64,000 nucleotides of DNA from Synechococcaceae cyanobacterium (GTDB lineage Bacteria; Cyanobacteriota; Cyanobacteriia; PCC-6307; Cyanobiaceae), in assembly GCA_947378425.1 (NCBI GenBank), contig CANCJV010000002.1, forward strand, positions 62,001-126,000, read 5' to 3'. The notes beneath the pieces were generated by a model, which made no database searches, was not told where the DNA came from, and saw only the letters and a list, made by a program, of their open reading frames with translations. How positions within the stretch are numbered: the stretch's first letter is position 1; each line of letters opens with the position of its first letter. A program made the position numbers and the translations under genes. Of the stretch, positions 9,258-19,223 are shown piece by piece.

Positions 9258-9456
9258 GCCGGAAGGTCTGGATGTCGCGGTGGCCAGGTGCCAACGGCGG
9301 CTTGCGCTGAACAGCCATGGTGGCTGCCAGCGGAGTCGGGTTTAACCCGATGCTGGGCTGTTTTTGAGGGATCTGTGGCCCCATGATCGGAGCCCAGTGC
9401 TGACAAGAGAGGCCTGAGGCCTCAGCCGGCGGCCAGTCCCTGGCTGGATCAGTCGA

Positions 9457-9756
9457 TCAGCCGGCGACCGCTGACGAGGGCTCGTCCGTTGCAGCAGGAG
9501 CTTCGGCGGCTGCCGTCTCGGTTTTCTTGACCCCTGCCGCCGAGTCGGCTCCAGCCATGCCGTATTTGCGCATGAAGCGATCCACCCGCCCCTCGGTGTC
9601 GAGGATCTTCTGGGTGCCGGTATAGAAGGGATGGTTGCCGCTCCAGACGTCGACGTGGAGCTCGGGGTGGGTGGAGCCGGTGGTCATCACCACCTCTCCA
9701 TTGCAGATCACCTTGGCATCGGGATACCAGGTGGGATGGATGTCGGCCTTTGGCAT
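9457..9756 (-). CDS. rpmE: 50S ribosomal protein L31
   Basis: 99 residues. The L31 core (ADIHPTWYPDAKVICNGEV, then HPELHVDVWSGNHPFYTGTQ) fills the first ~70 residues. The remainder is an Ala/Glu-rich tail that varies between picocyanobacteria. The four-Cys zinc set is incomplete, with only one Cys visible, so this is the non-zinc C- type. It is the last gene of the ribosomal array, 41 bases after rpsI. Confidence 0.94.
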   Translation of the reverse strand: MPKADIHPTWYPDAKVICNGEVVMTTGSTHPELHVDVWSGNHPFYTGTQKILDTEGRVDRFMRKYGMAGADSAAGVKKTETAAAEAPAATDEPSSAVAG

Positions 9757-9797
9757 GACGGTTGCAGCGATCGGAGACGGGAAACGGAGCTGATGAA

Positions 9798-10205
9798 TCA
9801 GCGCTTGGAGAACTGGGGCGCTTTGCGGGCTTTCTTGAGGCCGTACTTGCGGCGTTCCTTGGCCCGGGGATCGCGGCTGAGGTGGCCTTCCACCTTGAGC
9901 GGCTTGCGATTGTCAGGTGAGAGATCGCACAGGGCCCGGGCCGCACCCTGCTTGATGGCATCGGCCTGACCGGTGAGGCCACCGCCACGCACATTGACCA
10001 GCAGGTCGTACTGCCCGTCGAGGCCGAGGGTCTGCAGGGGAGCCTTCACCGCCGCCAGGTAGACGGGGTTGTAGTTGAGATAGTTGTCGCCGGGACGGCC
10101 ATTGATGGTGACGGTGCCACTGCCGGGAACGACCCGCACACGGGCCACGGCCGTTTTGCGGCGGCCTGTTCCCCAGTAGACGACGCGATTGGAGGAGCTG
10201 GTCAT
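9798..10205 (-). CDS. rpsI: 30S ribosomal protein S9
   Basis: 135 residues. The conserved [17 protein letters not shown] motif follows the start, and the chain ends in the basic [12 protein letters not shown], the tail that reaches the P-site tRNA. Its ATG overlaps the rplM stop (ATGA at 10202-10205), so the two are translationally coupled, as in most bacteria. Confidence 0.97.
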   Translation of the reverse strand: MTSSSNRVVYWGTGRRKTAVARVRVVPGSGTVTINGRPGDNYLNYNPVYLAAVKAPLQTLGLDGQYDLLVNVRGGGLTGQADAIKQGAARALCDLSPDNRKPLKVEGHLSRDPRAKERRKYGLKKARKAPQFSKR

Positions 10206-10657
10206 TTGGTGGCGGTGGCGGCGGGATCGAGGGCGAGGGGCTGGGGCTGCTGGGCGGCGTGGGGATGCTCAGCGCCTTTGTAGACCTTCAGCTTGCGGAA
10301 CATCTGGCGCCCGAGGGCGTTGTGGGGAAGCATGCCCTTGATGGCCACTTCGATGATCCGCTCGGGCAGACGACCCTGCAGGTGGGCGAAGGTTTCGGTC
10401 TTCATGCCGCCGGGGCGGCCGGAATGACGGCGGTAGAGCTTCTGGGTGGGCTTGTTGCCACTGACACGGATTTTGTCGGCGTTGATCACAACGACGAAGT
10501 CACCCGTATCGAGATGGGGGGTGTAGGTGGGCTTGTTCTTGCCACGCAGCACCTGGGCCACCTCGCTGGCCAGACGGCCGAGGGTCTGATCGGCAGCGTC
10601 GACCACGTACCACTGGCGGTCGAGCGTGTCCGGGGAAGGCAGGGTTGTCTTGTTCAT
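10202..10657 (-). CDS. rplM: 50S ribosomal protein L13
   Basis: 151 residues from the ATG at 10657 ([20 protein letters not shown]). This start is chosen because the family begins about ten residues before WYVVDA; a longer upstream reading adds a non-conserved Arg-rich stretch. [16 protein letters not shown] and [12 protein letters not shown] are family landmarks. L13 is an early assembly protein of the 50S subunit. About 186 bases separate it from truA upstream. Confidence 0.96.
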   Translation of the reverse strand: MNKTTLPSPDTLDRQWYVVDAADQTLGRLASEVAQVLRGKNKPTYTPHLDTGDFVVVINADKIRVSGNKPTQKLYRRHSGRPGGMKTETFAHLQGRLPERIIEVAIKGMLPHNALGRQMFRKLKVYKGAEHPHAAQQPQPLALDPAATATK

Positions 10658-10843
10658 TGCGCCTGAAGGGCACCGGCTGACCGGCTTGGAAGACCACCGC
10701 ATCCGTGCTGTACGGCGGATGGCATGGGCTGGAGTGAACCTACCGCGCCGCCGTTCGGACTCGCTCAGCAGGGCGGAAGCCATGCCGGAGAGCCAGGGTG
10801 ACGGGTTGGCTGGAAAACAGCGCCAGCCTCAAATCGGCCCGAT

Positions 10844-11824
10844 CTAGGGAGGTGCCGAAGACACCGCTGGAAACTCCAGGGATCCGGGTCTGGCTGGTGT
10901 TGCGTTCGCTGCCGCGCTCGCAGGGACACCGTTGGCCCCGGGGGCTGGAGGTGGATCAGGCGATTTCAGCTGAAACCGCGGTTGTCCATCATACCAGGCG
11001 GCTTCAGGGAAAACCGGCTCGGGGTAGCCCACCCGCAGCAGGCAGAGCCCCTGGGGTGGGGCCGCCTCCCGCACTTCCGAGCGCGCCTGGGTCCGCCAGC
11101 GCCGTTCGAAGGCCGCCACGCTCAGTCGCCCTTCCCCGACGGCCACCAGCTGTCCCATCACCAGACGTACCATGCCGTAGAGGAAGCCGCTGGCCTGGAG
11201 TTCCACGGTGATCACATCCTCCTGGCGCTCCAGGAACACCTCCTGCATGGTGGTGCGGGCATGGGCTCGGCGGCTGCCGGCCCGCTGAAAGGCCGAGAAA
11301 TCATGCTCGCCGAGCAGGGTCTGCAGGGCGGCATCCATGGCCTGGTCGTCGAGGCGCAGTTGGTAGCGATGCCAGCTCCAGGCGCTCAGAAACAGGTTGG
11401 GGGTGCGGCCGTTGTGGATCGTGTAGCGGTAGCGCCGGTAGCGGGCTGAAAAGCAGGCGTGCCAGTGGCTGGGCACGGCGCTGGCCGCCCGCACCCGGAT
11501 CGTCGGTGGCAGGCGGCCATTGAGGGCCTTGGGCCAGCGCTGGGGTGGGATCGGCCCGGCGGCTTCGAAGTGGACCACCTGACCGGCGGCATGGACGCCG
11601 CTGTCGGTGCGCCCTGCGGCCACACTCCGGACCGGACGCTGGGGATCAAGGGCGCCGATCGCGGCCTCCAGTACCTCCTGCACACTGATCTGATGGGGTT
11701 GGCGCTGCCAGCCATGAAAAGCCGAACCCTCGTACTGGAGGCAGAGGGCGATCCGACGGGTCGCGGCTCTCTCCGGAGACGAGGGTTCGGCAACGGGGCC
11801 GGGATTGGGGGCCGTTGGCTTCAG
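10844..11824 (-). CDS. truA: tRNA pseudouridine synthase A
   Basis: The enzyme makes pseudouridine at positions 38-40 of tRNA anticodon stems. The catalytic Asp is in [16 protein letters not shown], and [12 protein letters not shown] is the C-terminal landmark. The conserved N-terminus ([19 protein letters not shown]) is in frame upstream of the first usual start, a GTG at 11683, so 11683 cannot be the true start. No ATG, GTG or TTG exists between there and the stop at 11855-11857. The best candidate is a CTG at 11822-11824 overlapping the rplQ TGA. The C-terminal tail is Pro/Ala-rich. Confidence 0.87.
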   Translation of the reverse strand: MKPTAPNPGPVAEPSSPERAATRRIALCLQYEGSAFHGWQRQPHQISVQEVLEAAIGALDPQRPVRSVAAGRTDSGVHAAGQVVHFEAAGPIPPQRWPKALNGRLPPTIRVRAASAVPSHWHACFSARYRRYRYTIHNGRTPNLFLSAWSWHRYQLRLDDQAMDAALQTLLGEHDFSAFQRAGSRRAHARTTMQEVFLERQEDVITVELQASGFLYGMVRLVMGQLVAVGEGRLSVAAFERRWRTQARSEVREAAPPQGLCLLRVGYPEPVFPEAAWYDGQPRFQLKSPDPPPAPGANGVPASAAANATPARPGSLEFPAVSSAPP

Positions 11825-12171
11825 ACGAGCTCGATGATCGCCATCTCGGCGTTGTCACCACGGCGGGGCACGGTGCGGATGATGCGGGTGTAGCCGCCGT
11901 TGCGCTCGCCGTAACGATCTTGGGCCTTGTCGAACAGGGCGTGCACCAGCTGCTTGTCGAAGATGTAGCCGATGGCGCGGCGGCGGGAGGAGAGGCTGCC
12001 TTCCTTGGCCAGCGTGATCATGCGCTCGGCTTCATTGCGCAGGGCCTTGGCCCGCGCCTTGGTGGTGGTGACGCGACCTTCGCGGATCAGCTGGGTGGTG
12101 AGGCCACGCAGGAGAGCTTTGCGTTGGTCGGCGGGGCGTCCCAGCAGGGGGACTCGGCACTGGTGTCGCAT
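11821..12171 (-). CDS. rplQ: 50S ribosomal protein L17
   Basis: 116 residues, normal length. [20 protein letters not shown] and the end [12 protein letters not shown] are typical of bacterial L17, which sits near the peptide exit tunnel. It follows rpoA by 61 bases, as in most bacterial alpha operons. Its stop overlaps the likely non-standard start of truA. Confidence 0.97.
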   Translation of the reverse strand: MRHQCRVPLLGRPADQRKALLRGLTTQLIREGRVTTTKARAKALRNEAERMITLAKEGSLSSRRRAIGYIFDKQLVHALFDKAQDRYGERNGGYTRIIRTVPRRGDNAEMAIIELV

Positions 12172-12232
12172 GGGTCAGGTCTCGGGCTGAGGCGAAAGGG
12201 GCTTCGGAGAGGGTGTGATCGCAGGCGAGCGC

Positions 12233-13171
12233 TCAGGCGCTTGTGCGGCTCTGGGGCAGGGAGATGCCGATGCGCTCGAGGGCTTCGATCACCTCGTCGG
12301 CAGACTTGGAGCCGAAGTTCTTGATCTCCAGCAGATCCTCATAGCTGAAGCCCATCAGGTCGGAGACGGAGTTGACCTGGGCGCGCTTGAGGCAGTTGTA
12401 GGCCCGAACCGAGAGGTTCAGTTCTTCCAGGGGGATCTGGGCTTCGGCTGAGGGCTCGGGCTCAACGCCCGGCTCTTCGTTCATGGTGAGGCTGGCCAGC
12501 GGCTGGAACAGGCCGATCAGCTGGTTGGCCGCCTGGGCCATGGCGTCATCGGGGGTGATGCTGCCGTTGGTTTCGATCTCGAGGCGCAGGCGTTCCCGGG
12601 CTGAACCGCCTTCACCGACGGCGGTTTCGTCGACGGTGTAGTTGACGCGCCTCACCGGCATGAACACGGCATCGATCTGGAGCAGATCAATGGCACTGGT
12701 GTCCTCGTTGTGGCGATCGACGGGGCGATAGCCGATGCCCCGCTCGACATGGACCTCCATTTCGAGGCTGTGGCCGTCGGCCACCACGGCGATCAGCCGG
12801 GCGCCGTCGATCACCTGGACCTGGGAGGAGAACTGCAGATCGGAGGCCGTGACGGTGGCCGGGCCATTGACCACAAGCCGACCGATCTCCAGTTCGCGGC
12901 TGCGGCTGTTGACCGGCACCGACTTGCAATTGAGCAGGATGTCGAGCACGTCTTCCTTGACGCCCGGCACCGTGGCGTACTCGTGGTTGACGTTGGCAAT
13001 GCGCACGGCGGTGATCGCGCTGCCCTCGAGGCCCCCGATCAGAACCCGCCGCAGGGCGTTGCCCAGGGTGGTGGCCTGACCACGGTCGAGGGGACCGATC
13101 ACGAAGACGCCCGTCTGTGAGCGGTCGTCGGCAACCTGGTGCTCGACCCGATCGATCTGGTACTGCAACAC
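12233..13171 (-). CDS. rpoA: RNA polymerase alpha subunit
   Basis: 312 residues. The N-terminal assembly domain ([20 protein letters not shown]) and the C-terminal DNA- and activator-binding domain ([19 protein letters not shown], then [17 protein letters not shown]) are both intact, joined by an acidic linker near residues 230-240. The subunit dimerises to nucleate RNA polymerase. Position between rpsK and rplQ is the standard alpha-operon order. Confidence 0.98.
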   Translation of the reverse strand: MLQYQIDRVEHQVADDRSQTGVFVIGPLDRGQATTLGNALRRVLIGGLEGSAITAVRIANVNHEYATVPGVKEDVLDILLNCKSVPVNSRSRELEIGRLVVNGPATVTASDLQFSSQVQVIDGARLIAVVADGHSLEMEVHVERGIGYRPVDRHNEDTSAIDLLQIDAVFMPVRRVNYTVDETAVGEGGSARERLRLEIETNGSITPDDAMAQAANQLIGLFQPLASLTMNEEPGVEPEPSAEAQIPLEELNLSVRAYNCLKRAQVNSVSDLMGFSYEDLLEIKNFGSKSADEVIEALERIGISLPQSRTSA

Positions 13172-13230
13172 GGTCTGAGAAGGCGGAGAGGTGGACGAAG
13201 CCGGGAGGCGATGAAGCTGGGCTGGTGGGA

Positions 13231-13623
13231 TCAGACCCGCCGACGCTTGGCACGCCTGCAGCCGTTGTGGGGCAGGGGCGTGACGTCACGGATCAGGGTG
13301 ATCTCGAGGCCAGCCACCTGAAGGGCCCGGATCGCGGTTTCGCGCCCGGAGCCCGGACCGCGCACCAGCACTTCGATCTGGCGCATGCCCTGCTCGAGAG
13401 CGCGGCGGGCGGCGGCTTCGGCGGCGGTCTGGGCGGCGAAGGGGGTGCCTTTGCGGGCTCCCTTGAAGCCGCTGGCCCCTGCGGACGACCAGCTGATCAC
13501 CTCACCGGCGGTGTCGGTGATCGAGACGATGGTGTTGTTGAAGGTGCTCTGGATGTGCGCCACACCGTTGGGCACATTGCGCTTGGCCTTCTTGGGGCCG
13601 GTTTTCTTTGCGGGCTTGGCCAT
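13231..13623 (-). CDS. rpsK: 30S ribosomal protein S11
   Basis: 130 residues. [17 protein letters not shown] and the C-terminal [19 protein letters not shown] are characteristic. S11 lines the mRNA channel on the 30S platform. The 262-base gap to rpsM upstream is unusually long for this array; I see no gene in it. Confidence 0.97.
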   Translation of the reverse strand: MAKPAKKTGPKKAKRNVPNGVAHIQSTFNNTIVSITDTAGEVISWSSAGASGFKGARKGTPFAAQTAAEAAARRALEQGMRQIEVLVRGPGSGRETAIRALQVAGLEITLIRDVTPLPHNGCRRAKRRRV

Positions 13624-13885
13624 GGAGGGAGCCCTGCAGCAGCAGGGAGGTGATCGGGGAACTTGGGGGAGACCCCGGTGACGACGCCCTCAGATGGGGC
13701 AGCGGCGGGGTCGGACCCCAGCGCAGTGGCTGGAGTGGGGAGTCCTGGGCGTTGAGCGAGGGCGTTGAACGGAAGGCTGGGCCTGGCCCGTGCCCCAGAA
13801 CCGGCGGCAGGCGCTGGTCTGGAGTCGGGGCAAGGGGGCACTGGACACTTCGCCGCCAATGGGCCTGACAGCGAAGCGGCAGTGC

Positions 13886-14251
13886 TTACTTCTTCTTACC
13901 GGCCACGGTCTTGCGCGCACCACGGCGGGTGCGGGCGTTGGTGCGGGTGCGTTGGCCGCGCACGGGAAGGCCCATGCGATGGCGACGACCGCGCAGGCAA
14001 CCGATGTCCTGCAGGCGCTTGAGGGCCATGCCCTCTTCGCGTCTGAGGTCACCCTCGAGGGTGAAGGATTCGGCGGCGCCGCGCAGTTTCTGCACATCGG
14101 CGTCGCTCAGGTCCTTGACGCGGATGTCGGGATTGACACCGCTCTTGGCCAGGATCTTGCGGGCACGGGTGAGACCGATGCCATAGACGTAGGTGAGAGA
14201 GATCTCGACCCTCTTGTCACGAGGGATGTCGACACCGGCGATCCGAGCCAC
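13886..14251 (-). CDS. rpsM: 30S ribosomal protein S13
   Basis: 121 residues. It starts [20 protein letters not shown] and ends in a basic [12 protein letters not shown] tail that contacts the P-site t[18 protein letters not shown]-like sequence near the end is the family signature. In other bacteria S4 controls this operon from the rpsM leader; here two hairpins lie just upstream (14280-14318). Confidence 0.97.
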   Translation of the reverse strand: MARIAGVDIPRDKRVEISLTYVYGIGLTRARKILAKSGVNPDIRVKDLSDADVQKLRGAAESFTLEGDLRREEGMALKRLQDIGCLRGRRHRMGLPVRGQRTRTNARTRRGARKTVAGKKK

Positions 14252-14279
14252 GTTGGAGAAACGATCAGGGGGGCAGGGG

Positions 14280-14318
14280 TTCCGCCCTAGGGCGGAAGGG
14301 GCCGCCCGGGAGGGCGGC
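14280..14318. other. two tandem hairpins upstream of rpsM
   Basis: A perfect 18-base palindrome (TTCCGCCCTAGGGCGGAA, 14280-14297) and a second stem (GCCGCCC at 14301-14307 with GGGCGGC at 14312-14318) stand side by side in the 168-base rpmJ-rpsM gap. There is no T run, so they are more likely processing or translation-control elements than terminators. Confidence 0.55.
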
Positions 14319-14419
14319 GGTTCACACGCCCGAAGGCGAATGGGGAAACGATCAGCGCCCGGGGGCTCTGGTCGATGGGGCGGCTCGGCCGAGGGGGGCT
14401 GAACCGGCAGGCCCGGGGA

Positions 14420-14533
14420 TCAACCCTGGCGCTGCTTGTGCTTGGGATTGGTGCAGATGACCATCACCCGACCGTGGCGACGGATCACCCGGCACTTGTC
14501 GCACATTTTCTTGACTGAGGCACGCACCTTCAT
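14420..14533 (-). CDS. rpmJ: 50S ribosomal protein L36
   Basis: 37 residues, [20 protein letters not shown] to the end HKQRQG. The zinc set C-x2-C...C...H is present (CDKC, then IC and KH), so this is the zinc-binding form. The ATG is at 14533 and TGA at 14420-14422. It lies between adk and rpsM, its usual place. Confidence 0.95.
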   Translation of the reverse strand: MKVRASVKKMCDKCRVIRRHGRVMVICTNPKHKQRQG

Positions 14534-14608
14534 GGGAGTTGTGCTCTCCGATTTTGCAAACGAGCACCCTATCACACGGGTCAATCCAGCCCCCATGCTC
14601 CCGGGGCT

Positions 14609-15160
14609 TCACTCGGCCAGCAGGGCGCTGATGCGCTCGCCGATCTCCTCGACGCTGCCCGCCGCCTCGACGGACTCCAGCAGCCCCAGCTGGCGATAGT
14701 GGGCGATCAGGGGGGCGGTCTGCTGGCGGTAGACCTCGAGGCGATGGCGGATCACCGCTTCGTTGTCATCGGCCCGGCCGCGACTGAGCAGGCGCTGGAT
14801 CAGCAGCCCGTCATCGAGTTCCATCAACACCACCCGTTCGATCTGCTGGTCGAGTTCGGCGAGCAGCAGATCGAGGGCTTCGGCCTGGGCGAGGTTGCGC
14901 GGGAAACCATCCAGCAGCCAGCCCTGGCCGTGCTGCTCCAGGCGGCTGCGCACGATGGCGAGCACGAGGTCGTCGCTGACCAGTTCGCCGCTGGCCATCA
15001 CCGCTTCGACCTGGCGGCCGAGCTCGCTGCCGGCCTGGATCTCCGCCCTCAGCAGATCGCCGGTGGAGAGGTGCAACAGGCCGTGACTGGCGCTCAGGCG
15101 CTGGGCCTGAGTGCCCTTACCGGCGCCGGGGGGGCCGAGGAACAGGAGGCGTTGCTTCAT
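14609..15160 (-). CDS. adk: adenylate kinase
   Basis: 183 residues. P-loop GPPGAGKGTQ at about residues 9-18, the NMP-binding region STGDLLRAEI, and WLLDGFPRNLAQAE. The lid is short with no zinc Cys set, as in cyanobacterial short-form enzymes. It interconverts ATP + AMP with 2 ADP in the cytoplasm. Next to secY, the order found across bacteria. Confidence 0.97.
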   Translation of the reverse strand: MKQRLLFLGPPGAGKGTQAQRLSASHGLLHLSTGDLLRAEIQAGSELGRQVEAVMASGELVSDDLVLAIVRSRLEQHGQGWLLDGFPRNLAQAEALDLLLAELDQQIERVVLMELDDGLLIQRLLSRGRADDNEAVIRHRLEVYRQQTAPLIAHYRQLGLLESVEAAGSVEEIGERISALLAE

Positions 15161-15241
15161 GAGGAGAAACGGACGGGACGTCAGGGAGAGATGACGGCTT
15201 GGAGTGCGTCGGAGCCGGGGGCAGGAAGTCAGCAGGGGAGG

Positions 15242-16561
15242 TCACTGCCTCACCATGCCCTCGTAACGCTGGGAGATCACGTAGGTCTGGACCTGTTTGG
15301 CCGTGTCGATGGCCACCCCCACCAGAATCAGCAGTGAGGTGGCTCCAAGTCCCTGGAAGGTGCGCACCTGGGTGGAGCCCTCCACGGCTGACGGGATGAT
15401 CGCCACGAAGCCCAGGAACAGGCCCCCCAGCAGGGTCAGGCGGTTCTGGACGCCACTGAGATAGTTGGCCGTGGCCGAACCTGGTCGCACCCCGGGGATC
15501 GCCACACCGCCGCGTTTGAGGTTGGTGGCGATATCCACCGGATTGACCGTGAGCGAGGCGTAGAAGAAGCCGAACCCCAGGATCAGGGCGAAGAACACCA
15601 GCGGATAGAGCCAGGGGGTGCTGCTGTTGGGACTGAGGTAACCGGCGGCCTTGACCAGCCAGGCGTTGCGGGTGAGGTTGGCAATCGTCAACGGCAGAAA
15701 CACCACCGCCGAGGCGAAGATGATCGGCATCACACCGCCGGCGTTGAGTTTCAGCGGCAGGTAGCTCTGGCGCGAGGCGAGCATGCCGGAACCGCCCACC
15801 TGACGTTTGGCGCTGACGATCGGGATCCGCCGGTTGCCTTCCTGGACAAAGATGATGCCGACGATCGTGATCAGAAACACCAGCAACAGCACGACGATGC
15901 CGCCGACGGTGCTGCGATCTCCTGTCTGGGCCAGCTGGATGGTGGATCCCAGTGCATTCGGCAGGGTGGCGACGATGTTGATGAAGATCACCAGGGAGGC
16001 CCCCTGGCCGATGCCCCGTTCAGTGATCACTTCACTGATCCACATCACCACCATCGAACCGGTGACCAGGGCCAGGCTGGTCTGCAGCACGAAGAGCCAG
16101 TCGGGGAGTCCGGGCAGGGCGTACTGACGCAGGATCAGGGCGAACACCGTGCTCTGCAGGATTCCCCAGCCCAGGGCCACATAGCGGGTGATCTGGGCGA
16201 TCTTGCGGCGGCCCGCCTCCCCCTCGTTCTTCTGCAGATCTTCCAGCTGGGGTAGGGCCGCGGTGAGCAGCTGCAGGATGATCGAGGCGTTGATGAAGGG
16301 CAGGATGCCCAGGGCGAAGACGCCCAGGGTCGAGAGGCCACCACCGGTGAAGATGTTGAGGAAGCCGATCAGCTGGCCGCCGCGGGAGAGGAACTCCTGG
16401 AAGGCGACGCGATCGATTCCCGGCACGGGGATGTAGATCCCCAGGCGCACCAGCATCAGCAGGCCGAGGGTGGTGAGCACCCGGTCCCGGAGAGTCTTCG
16501 CCTGGAACAGCTGGCTGATGATTTCAGCGGCGCTGGGGTTGCGCCCCCTGCTGACGACCAT
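15242..16561 (-). CDS. secY: preprotein translocase subunit SecY
   Basis: About 439 residues from the ATG at 16561 (MVVSRGRNPSAAE); the frame continues upstream but without SecY-like sequence. Ten membrane helices are expected and many are visible, with plug region and landmarks VRLGIYIPVPGID, ALGILPFINASIILQLLT and RPGSATANYL. It forms the protein-conducting channel; cyanobacteria use one SecY for plasma and thylakoid membranes. Placed between rplO and adk. Confidence 0.97.
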   Translation of the reverse strand: MVVSRGRNPSAAEIISQLFQAKTLRDRVLTTLGLLMLVRLGIYIPVPGIDRVAFQEFLSRGGQLIGFLNIFTGGGLSTLGVFALGILPFINASIILQLLTAALPQLEDLQKNEGEAGRRKIAQITRYVALGWGILQSTVFALILRQYALPGLPDWLFVLQTSLALVTGSMVVMWISEVITERGIGQGASLVIFINIVATLPNALGSTIQLAQTGDRSTVGGIVVLLLVFLITIVGIIFVQEGNRRIPIVSAKRQVGGSGMLASRQSYLPLKLNAGGVMPIIFASAVVFLPLTIANLTRNAWLVKAAGYLSPNSSTPWLYPLVFFALILGFGFFYASLTVNPVDIATNLKRGGVAIPGVRPGSATANYLSGVQNRLTLLGGLFLGFVAIIPSAVEGSTQVRTFQGLGATSLLILVGVAIDTAKQVQTYVISQRYEGMVRQ

Positions 16562-16628
16562 GACGGATGCTGAGGGGAGATAGGGGAGGGAGTGAAGCGG
16601 CCCCCGGTCTGGGAGCGGACCTACGGAA

Positions 16629-16667
16629 AGAGCCGCCTGCCGGCCGGATGGCAGGGCAGACGGCTCT
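16629..16667. other. intercistronic hairpin between rplO and secY
   Basis: Outer stem AGAGCCG (16629-16635) with CGGCTCT (16661-16667), stacked on inner stem CCTGCC (16636-16641) with GGCAGG (16650-16655). On the minus strand it is followed by only three T residues, so it is at best a weak terminator or a processing site. Confidence 0.5.
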
Positions 16668-16700
16668 GAACCTAGGCGCAGACGGCGATGGACACCGGAC

Positions 16701-17156
16701 TCAGCCGGTGATCTCGCAGCTGCCGCCGGCAGCCTCGATCTTGTCGCGGGCGCTGGCGGTGAAGGCGGCCGCCTGAACGATGAGCTTGACCTTGAGCTCG
16801 CCATTGCCCAGCACCTTCAGGGGATGCTTGGGGCTGGTGACCAGGCCATCGCTGACCAGGGACTCCAGGCTGACGGTGCTGCCGGCCTTGATCTCGGCCA
16901 GCTTGCTGACGTTGATCACCGTGAACTCCTTGGGGTTGACCAAGGGGAAGTGCTTGAGCTTGGGCACGCGCCGGTAGAGGGGCATCTGGCCCCCCTCGAA
17001 ACCGGGTCGGGTGGGGCGACCCGAGCGTGACTTCTGGCCACGCATGCCGAAGCCGCAGCTGGCGCCCTGGCCGGCGGCGATACCCCGACCCTTGCGGGTC
17101 TTGCGCCGGCGTGAACCAGGCTGGGGCTTGAGTGAATCGAGTGAGTAGGTGGTCAT
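16701..17156 (-). CDS. rplO: 50S ribosomal protein L15
   Basis: 151 residues. [20 protein letters not shown] and [16 protein letters not shown] mark the family. L15 is a late 50S assembly protein. It follows rpsE by 8 bases; rpmD (L30), which lies between them in Escherichia coli, is absent, as is usual in cyanobacteria. Confidence 0.97.
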   Translation of the reverse strand: MTTYSLDSLKPQPGSRRRKTRKGRGIAAGQGASCGFGMRGQKSRSGRPTRPGFEGGQMPLYRRVPKLKHFPLVNPKEFTVINVSKLAEIKAGSTVSLESLVSDGLVTSPKHPLKVLGNGELKVKLIVQAAAFTASARDKIEAAGGSCEITG

Positions 17157-17164
17157 AGGGGATC

Positions 17165-17833
17165 TCAGGAGTAGATCTGCTCAAGGGAGATGCCCCGCTC
17201 CTTGGCGGTCTCCTTGTGGGTGCGAAGGCCGGCCAGGGCCACCATCGCGGCGCGGGCATTGTTGAGAGGGGTCTTGGAGCCCAGCCGCTTGGCCAGCACA
17301 TTCTTGATGCCGGCAAGCTCGAGCACCGTGCGGATGGACCCACCCGCGATCACACCGGTACCGGGAGCAGCCGGCCGGATCAGCACACTGGCGGCGCCAT
17401 CGCGACCGTTGCTGAGGGTGGGGATCGAGCTGGTGCGGGTGAGCGGAACCTTGACCAGATGCTTCTTGCCATCAGCCACGCCCTTGCGGACGGCCCCGAT
17501 GACATCGCCGGCCTTGCCGACGCCGACACCGACCTGGCCGCGCTCGTTGCCGACGACGACGATGGCGCGGAAGCTCATTTTCTTGCCGCCCTTGACGGTC
17601 TTGGAGACGCGGCGGATCTGCACCACGCGCTCCTGCCATTCGGAGTCCCGCTCCTGGCCGCGTCGGTTGTCCCGGCCCCGGCCGCCGCCGCCACCGCCGC
17701 GGCGATCGCGGTCGCCGCCGCCCTTGCCGCCGCCACCGCCACGGCGTTCCTGCTGCTGGCCTTCAGCCGCTGCGGGAACGTCCGATGCCGCCGGGACGTC
17801 GTTGGTCTGAATCTGGTCGTTGGTTTCGGTCAT
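17165..17833 (-). CDS. rpsE: 30S ribosomal protein S5
   Basis: 222 residues from the ATG at 17833. The conserved S5 part begins near residue 65 ([20 protein letters not shown]) with [14 protein letters not shown] further on. The first ~60 residues are an extra Gly/Arg/Gln-rich stretch, RGG-like, absent from Escherichia coli S5. S5 helps decoding fidelity at the mRNA entry site. Confidence 0.96.
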   Translation of the reverse strand: MTETNDQIQTNDVPAASDVPAAAEGQQQERRGGGGGKGGGDRDRRGGGGGGRGRDNRRGQERDSEWQERVVQIRRVSKTVKGGKKMSFRAIVVVGNERGQVGVGVGKAGDVIGAVRKGVADGKKHLVKVPLTRTSSIPTLSNGRDGAASVLIRPAAPGTGVIAGGSIRTVLELAGIKNVLAKRLGSKTPLNNARAAMVALAGLRTHKETAKERGISLEQIYS

Positions 17834-17846
17834 GGTGAGAGCAGGA

Positions 17847-18212
17847 TCAGAATTGAAGGCCCGCTTCCCGGGCGGCTTCGGCGAGGGCCTTGACCCGGCC
17901 GTGATACAGGTTGCCGCCGCGATCGAAGACCACCTGCTGGATGCCCTTGGCCAGGGCGCGTTGCGCCACCAGTTGGCCCACCGCGATCGAAGCATCGCAG
18001 GTGGCACCGGCCGTGAGGCTGGTGCGCAGGTCCTTGTCGAGGGTCGAGGCTGCGCAGAGGGTGCTCTGGGCGGCGTCGTCGATGACCTGGGCGTAGATGT
18101 GGTTGTTGGAGCGGAACACCGCCAGCCTGGGCCGGGCGGCGGTGCCGGAGAGCAGACGACGCAGACGACGATGGCGCTTCTGGGTCTGCTGTTTGCGGGA
18201 GATGGAAGACAT
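17847..18212 (-). CDS. rplR: 50S ribosomal protein L18
   Basis: 121 residues. [20 protein letters not shown] and [20 protein letters not shown] are typical. L18 binds 5S rRNA together with L5. Thirteen bases separate it from rpsE downstream. Confidence 0.97.
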   Translation of the reverse strand: MSSISRKQQTQKRHRRLRRLLSGTAARPRLAVFRSNNHIYAQVIDDAAQSTLCAASTLDKDLRTSLTAGATCDASIAVGQLVAQRALAKGIQQVVFDRGGNLYHGRVKALAEAAREAGLQF

Positions 18213-18244
18213 GGGAATCAGGCTAACGGTGCTCGTGCAGACCT

Positions 18245-18784
18245 CTATTTCTTGCCGGTCTTGCCGGCCTTGCGCAGGATCCGCTCACCTTCGTACTTGA
18301 TGCCCTTGCCCTTGTAGGGCTCGGGGGGACGAATGGCGCGCACCTTGGCGGCTTCGTTGCCGACCAGCTCCTTGTCGGCGCCTGAGACCAGCACGTTGGT
18401 GTTGTTCTCAACGGCAAAGGTGACGCCTGCGGGGGGCACCATCTCGACCGGGTGGCTGTAGCCGGCCAGGACGACCAGCTTCGTGCCCTGGACCGAAGCG
18501 CGGTAGCCCACGCCGACGATCTCGAGCTTGCGGGTGAAGCCCTGACTGACGCCCTCGACCATGTTGGCGACGAGGGTGCGGCTGAGGCCGTGGCGCTCGC
18601 GGGAGCGACGGTTGCCGCTGGCAGGAGCGACCACCAGGGTGTCGCCGTCCTGGCTGATGGTGACACCATCGGGCAGGGTGCGACTGAGTTCGCCCTTGGG
18701 ACCTTTGACGACGACGTCGAGCCCGTTGAGGCTGACGCTGACTTTCTCAGGTATGGGAATCGGAGCTTTACCGATACGTGACAT
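18245..18784 (-). CDS. rplF: 50S ribosomal protein L6
   Basis: 179 residues. It begins [20 protein letters not shown] and ends with the signature [19 protein letters not shown]. Two similar domains bind 23S rRNA near the factor-binding site. Confidence 0.97.
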   Translation of the reverse strand: MSRIGKAPIPIPEKVSVSLNGLDVVVKGPKGELSRTLPDGVTISQDGDTLVVAPASGNRRSRERHGLSRTLVANMVEGVSQGFTRKLEIVGVGYRASVQGTKLVVLAGYSHPVEMVPPAGVTFAVENNTNVLVSGADKELVGNEAAKVRAIRPPEPYKGKGIKYEGERILRKAGKTGKK

Positions 18785-18802
18785 GGCTGTTTCCTCCCGG
18801 GA

Positions 18803-19204
18803 TCAGTAGACGTAGCAGAGCACTTCGCCGCCGACGCCCTGCTTGCGGGCATCGCGGTCGCTCATCACACCCCTGGAGGTGGAGATGATGGCCACTCCGA
18901 GGCCGCCGAGCACCTTGGGCAGTTGGCGGGTGTTCTTGTAGATGCGCAGGCCTGGCTTGCTCACCCGCTGCACGCGGCGGATGGTGGGCTGGCGATGCTT
19001 GCCGCTGTATTTGAGCTCCAGCACCAGCTGCTTCGTGACGCCTTCTCCTTCTTCGGAGATGGCGGCGATGAAGCCCTCATGCTGCAGCACATTGGCGATG
19101 CTCCGGGACATGCGGGATGCAGGAATCCTGGTGCTCTCGTGACGCTTCTCACTCGCATTGCGGATGCGGGTGAGCATGTCGGAAATCGGGTCGTGGTTGG
19201 CCAT
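18803..19204 (-). CDS. rpsH: 30S ribosomal protein S8
   Basis: 133 residues from the ATG at 19204 ([17 protein letters not shown]), which matches the family start; the longer frame adds unrelated residues. It ends [26 protein letters not shown], the conserved tail. It binds the central domain of 16S rRNA. rpsN (S14), found before rpsH in many bacteria, is not in this array. Confidence 0.97.
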   Translation of the reverse strand: MANHDPISDMLTRIRNASEKRHESTRIPASRMSRSIANVLQHEGFIAAISEEGEGVTKQLVLELKYSGKHRQPTIRRVQRVSKPGLRIYKNTRQLPKVLGGLGVAIISTSRGVMSDRDARKQGVGGEVLCYVY

Positions 19205-19223
19205 GGTCGGGTCCGGAAGAGCC

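Noticed and set aside
9268-9369. Possible 30-odd-residue peptide on the minus strand before the terminator
   Set aside because: It would run through the terminator stem, has no ribosome binding site and resembles no small protein.
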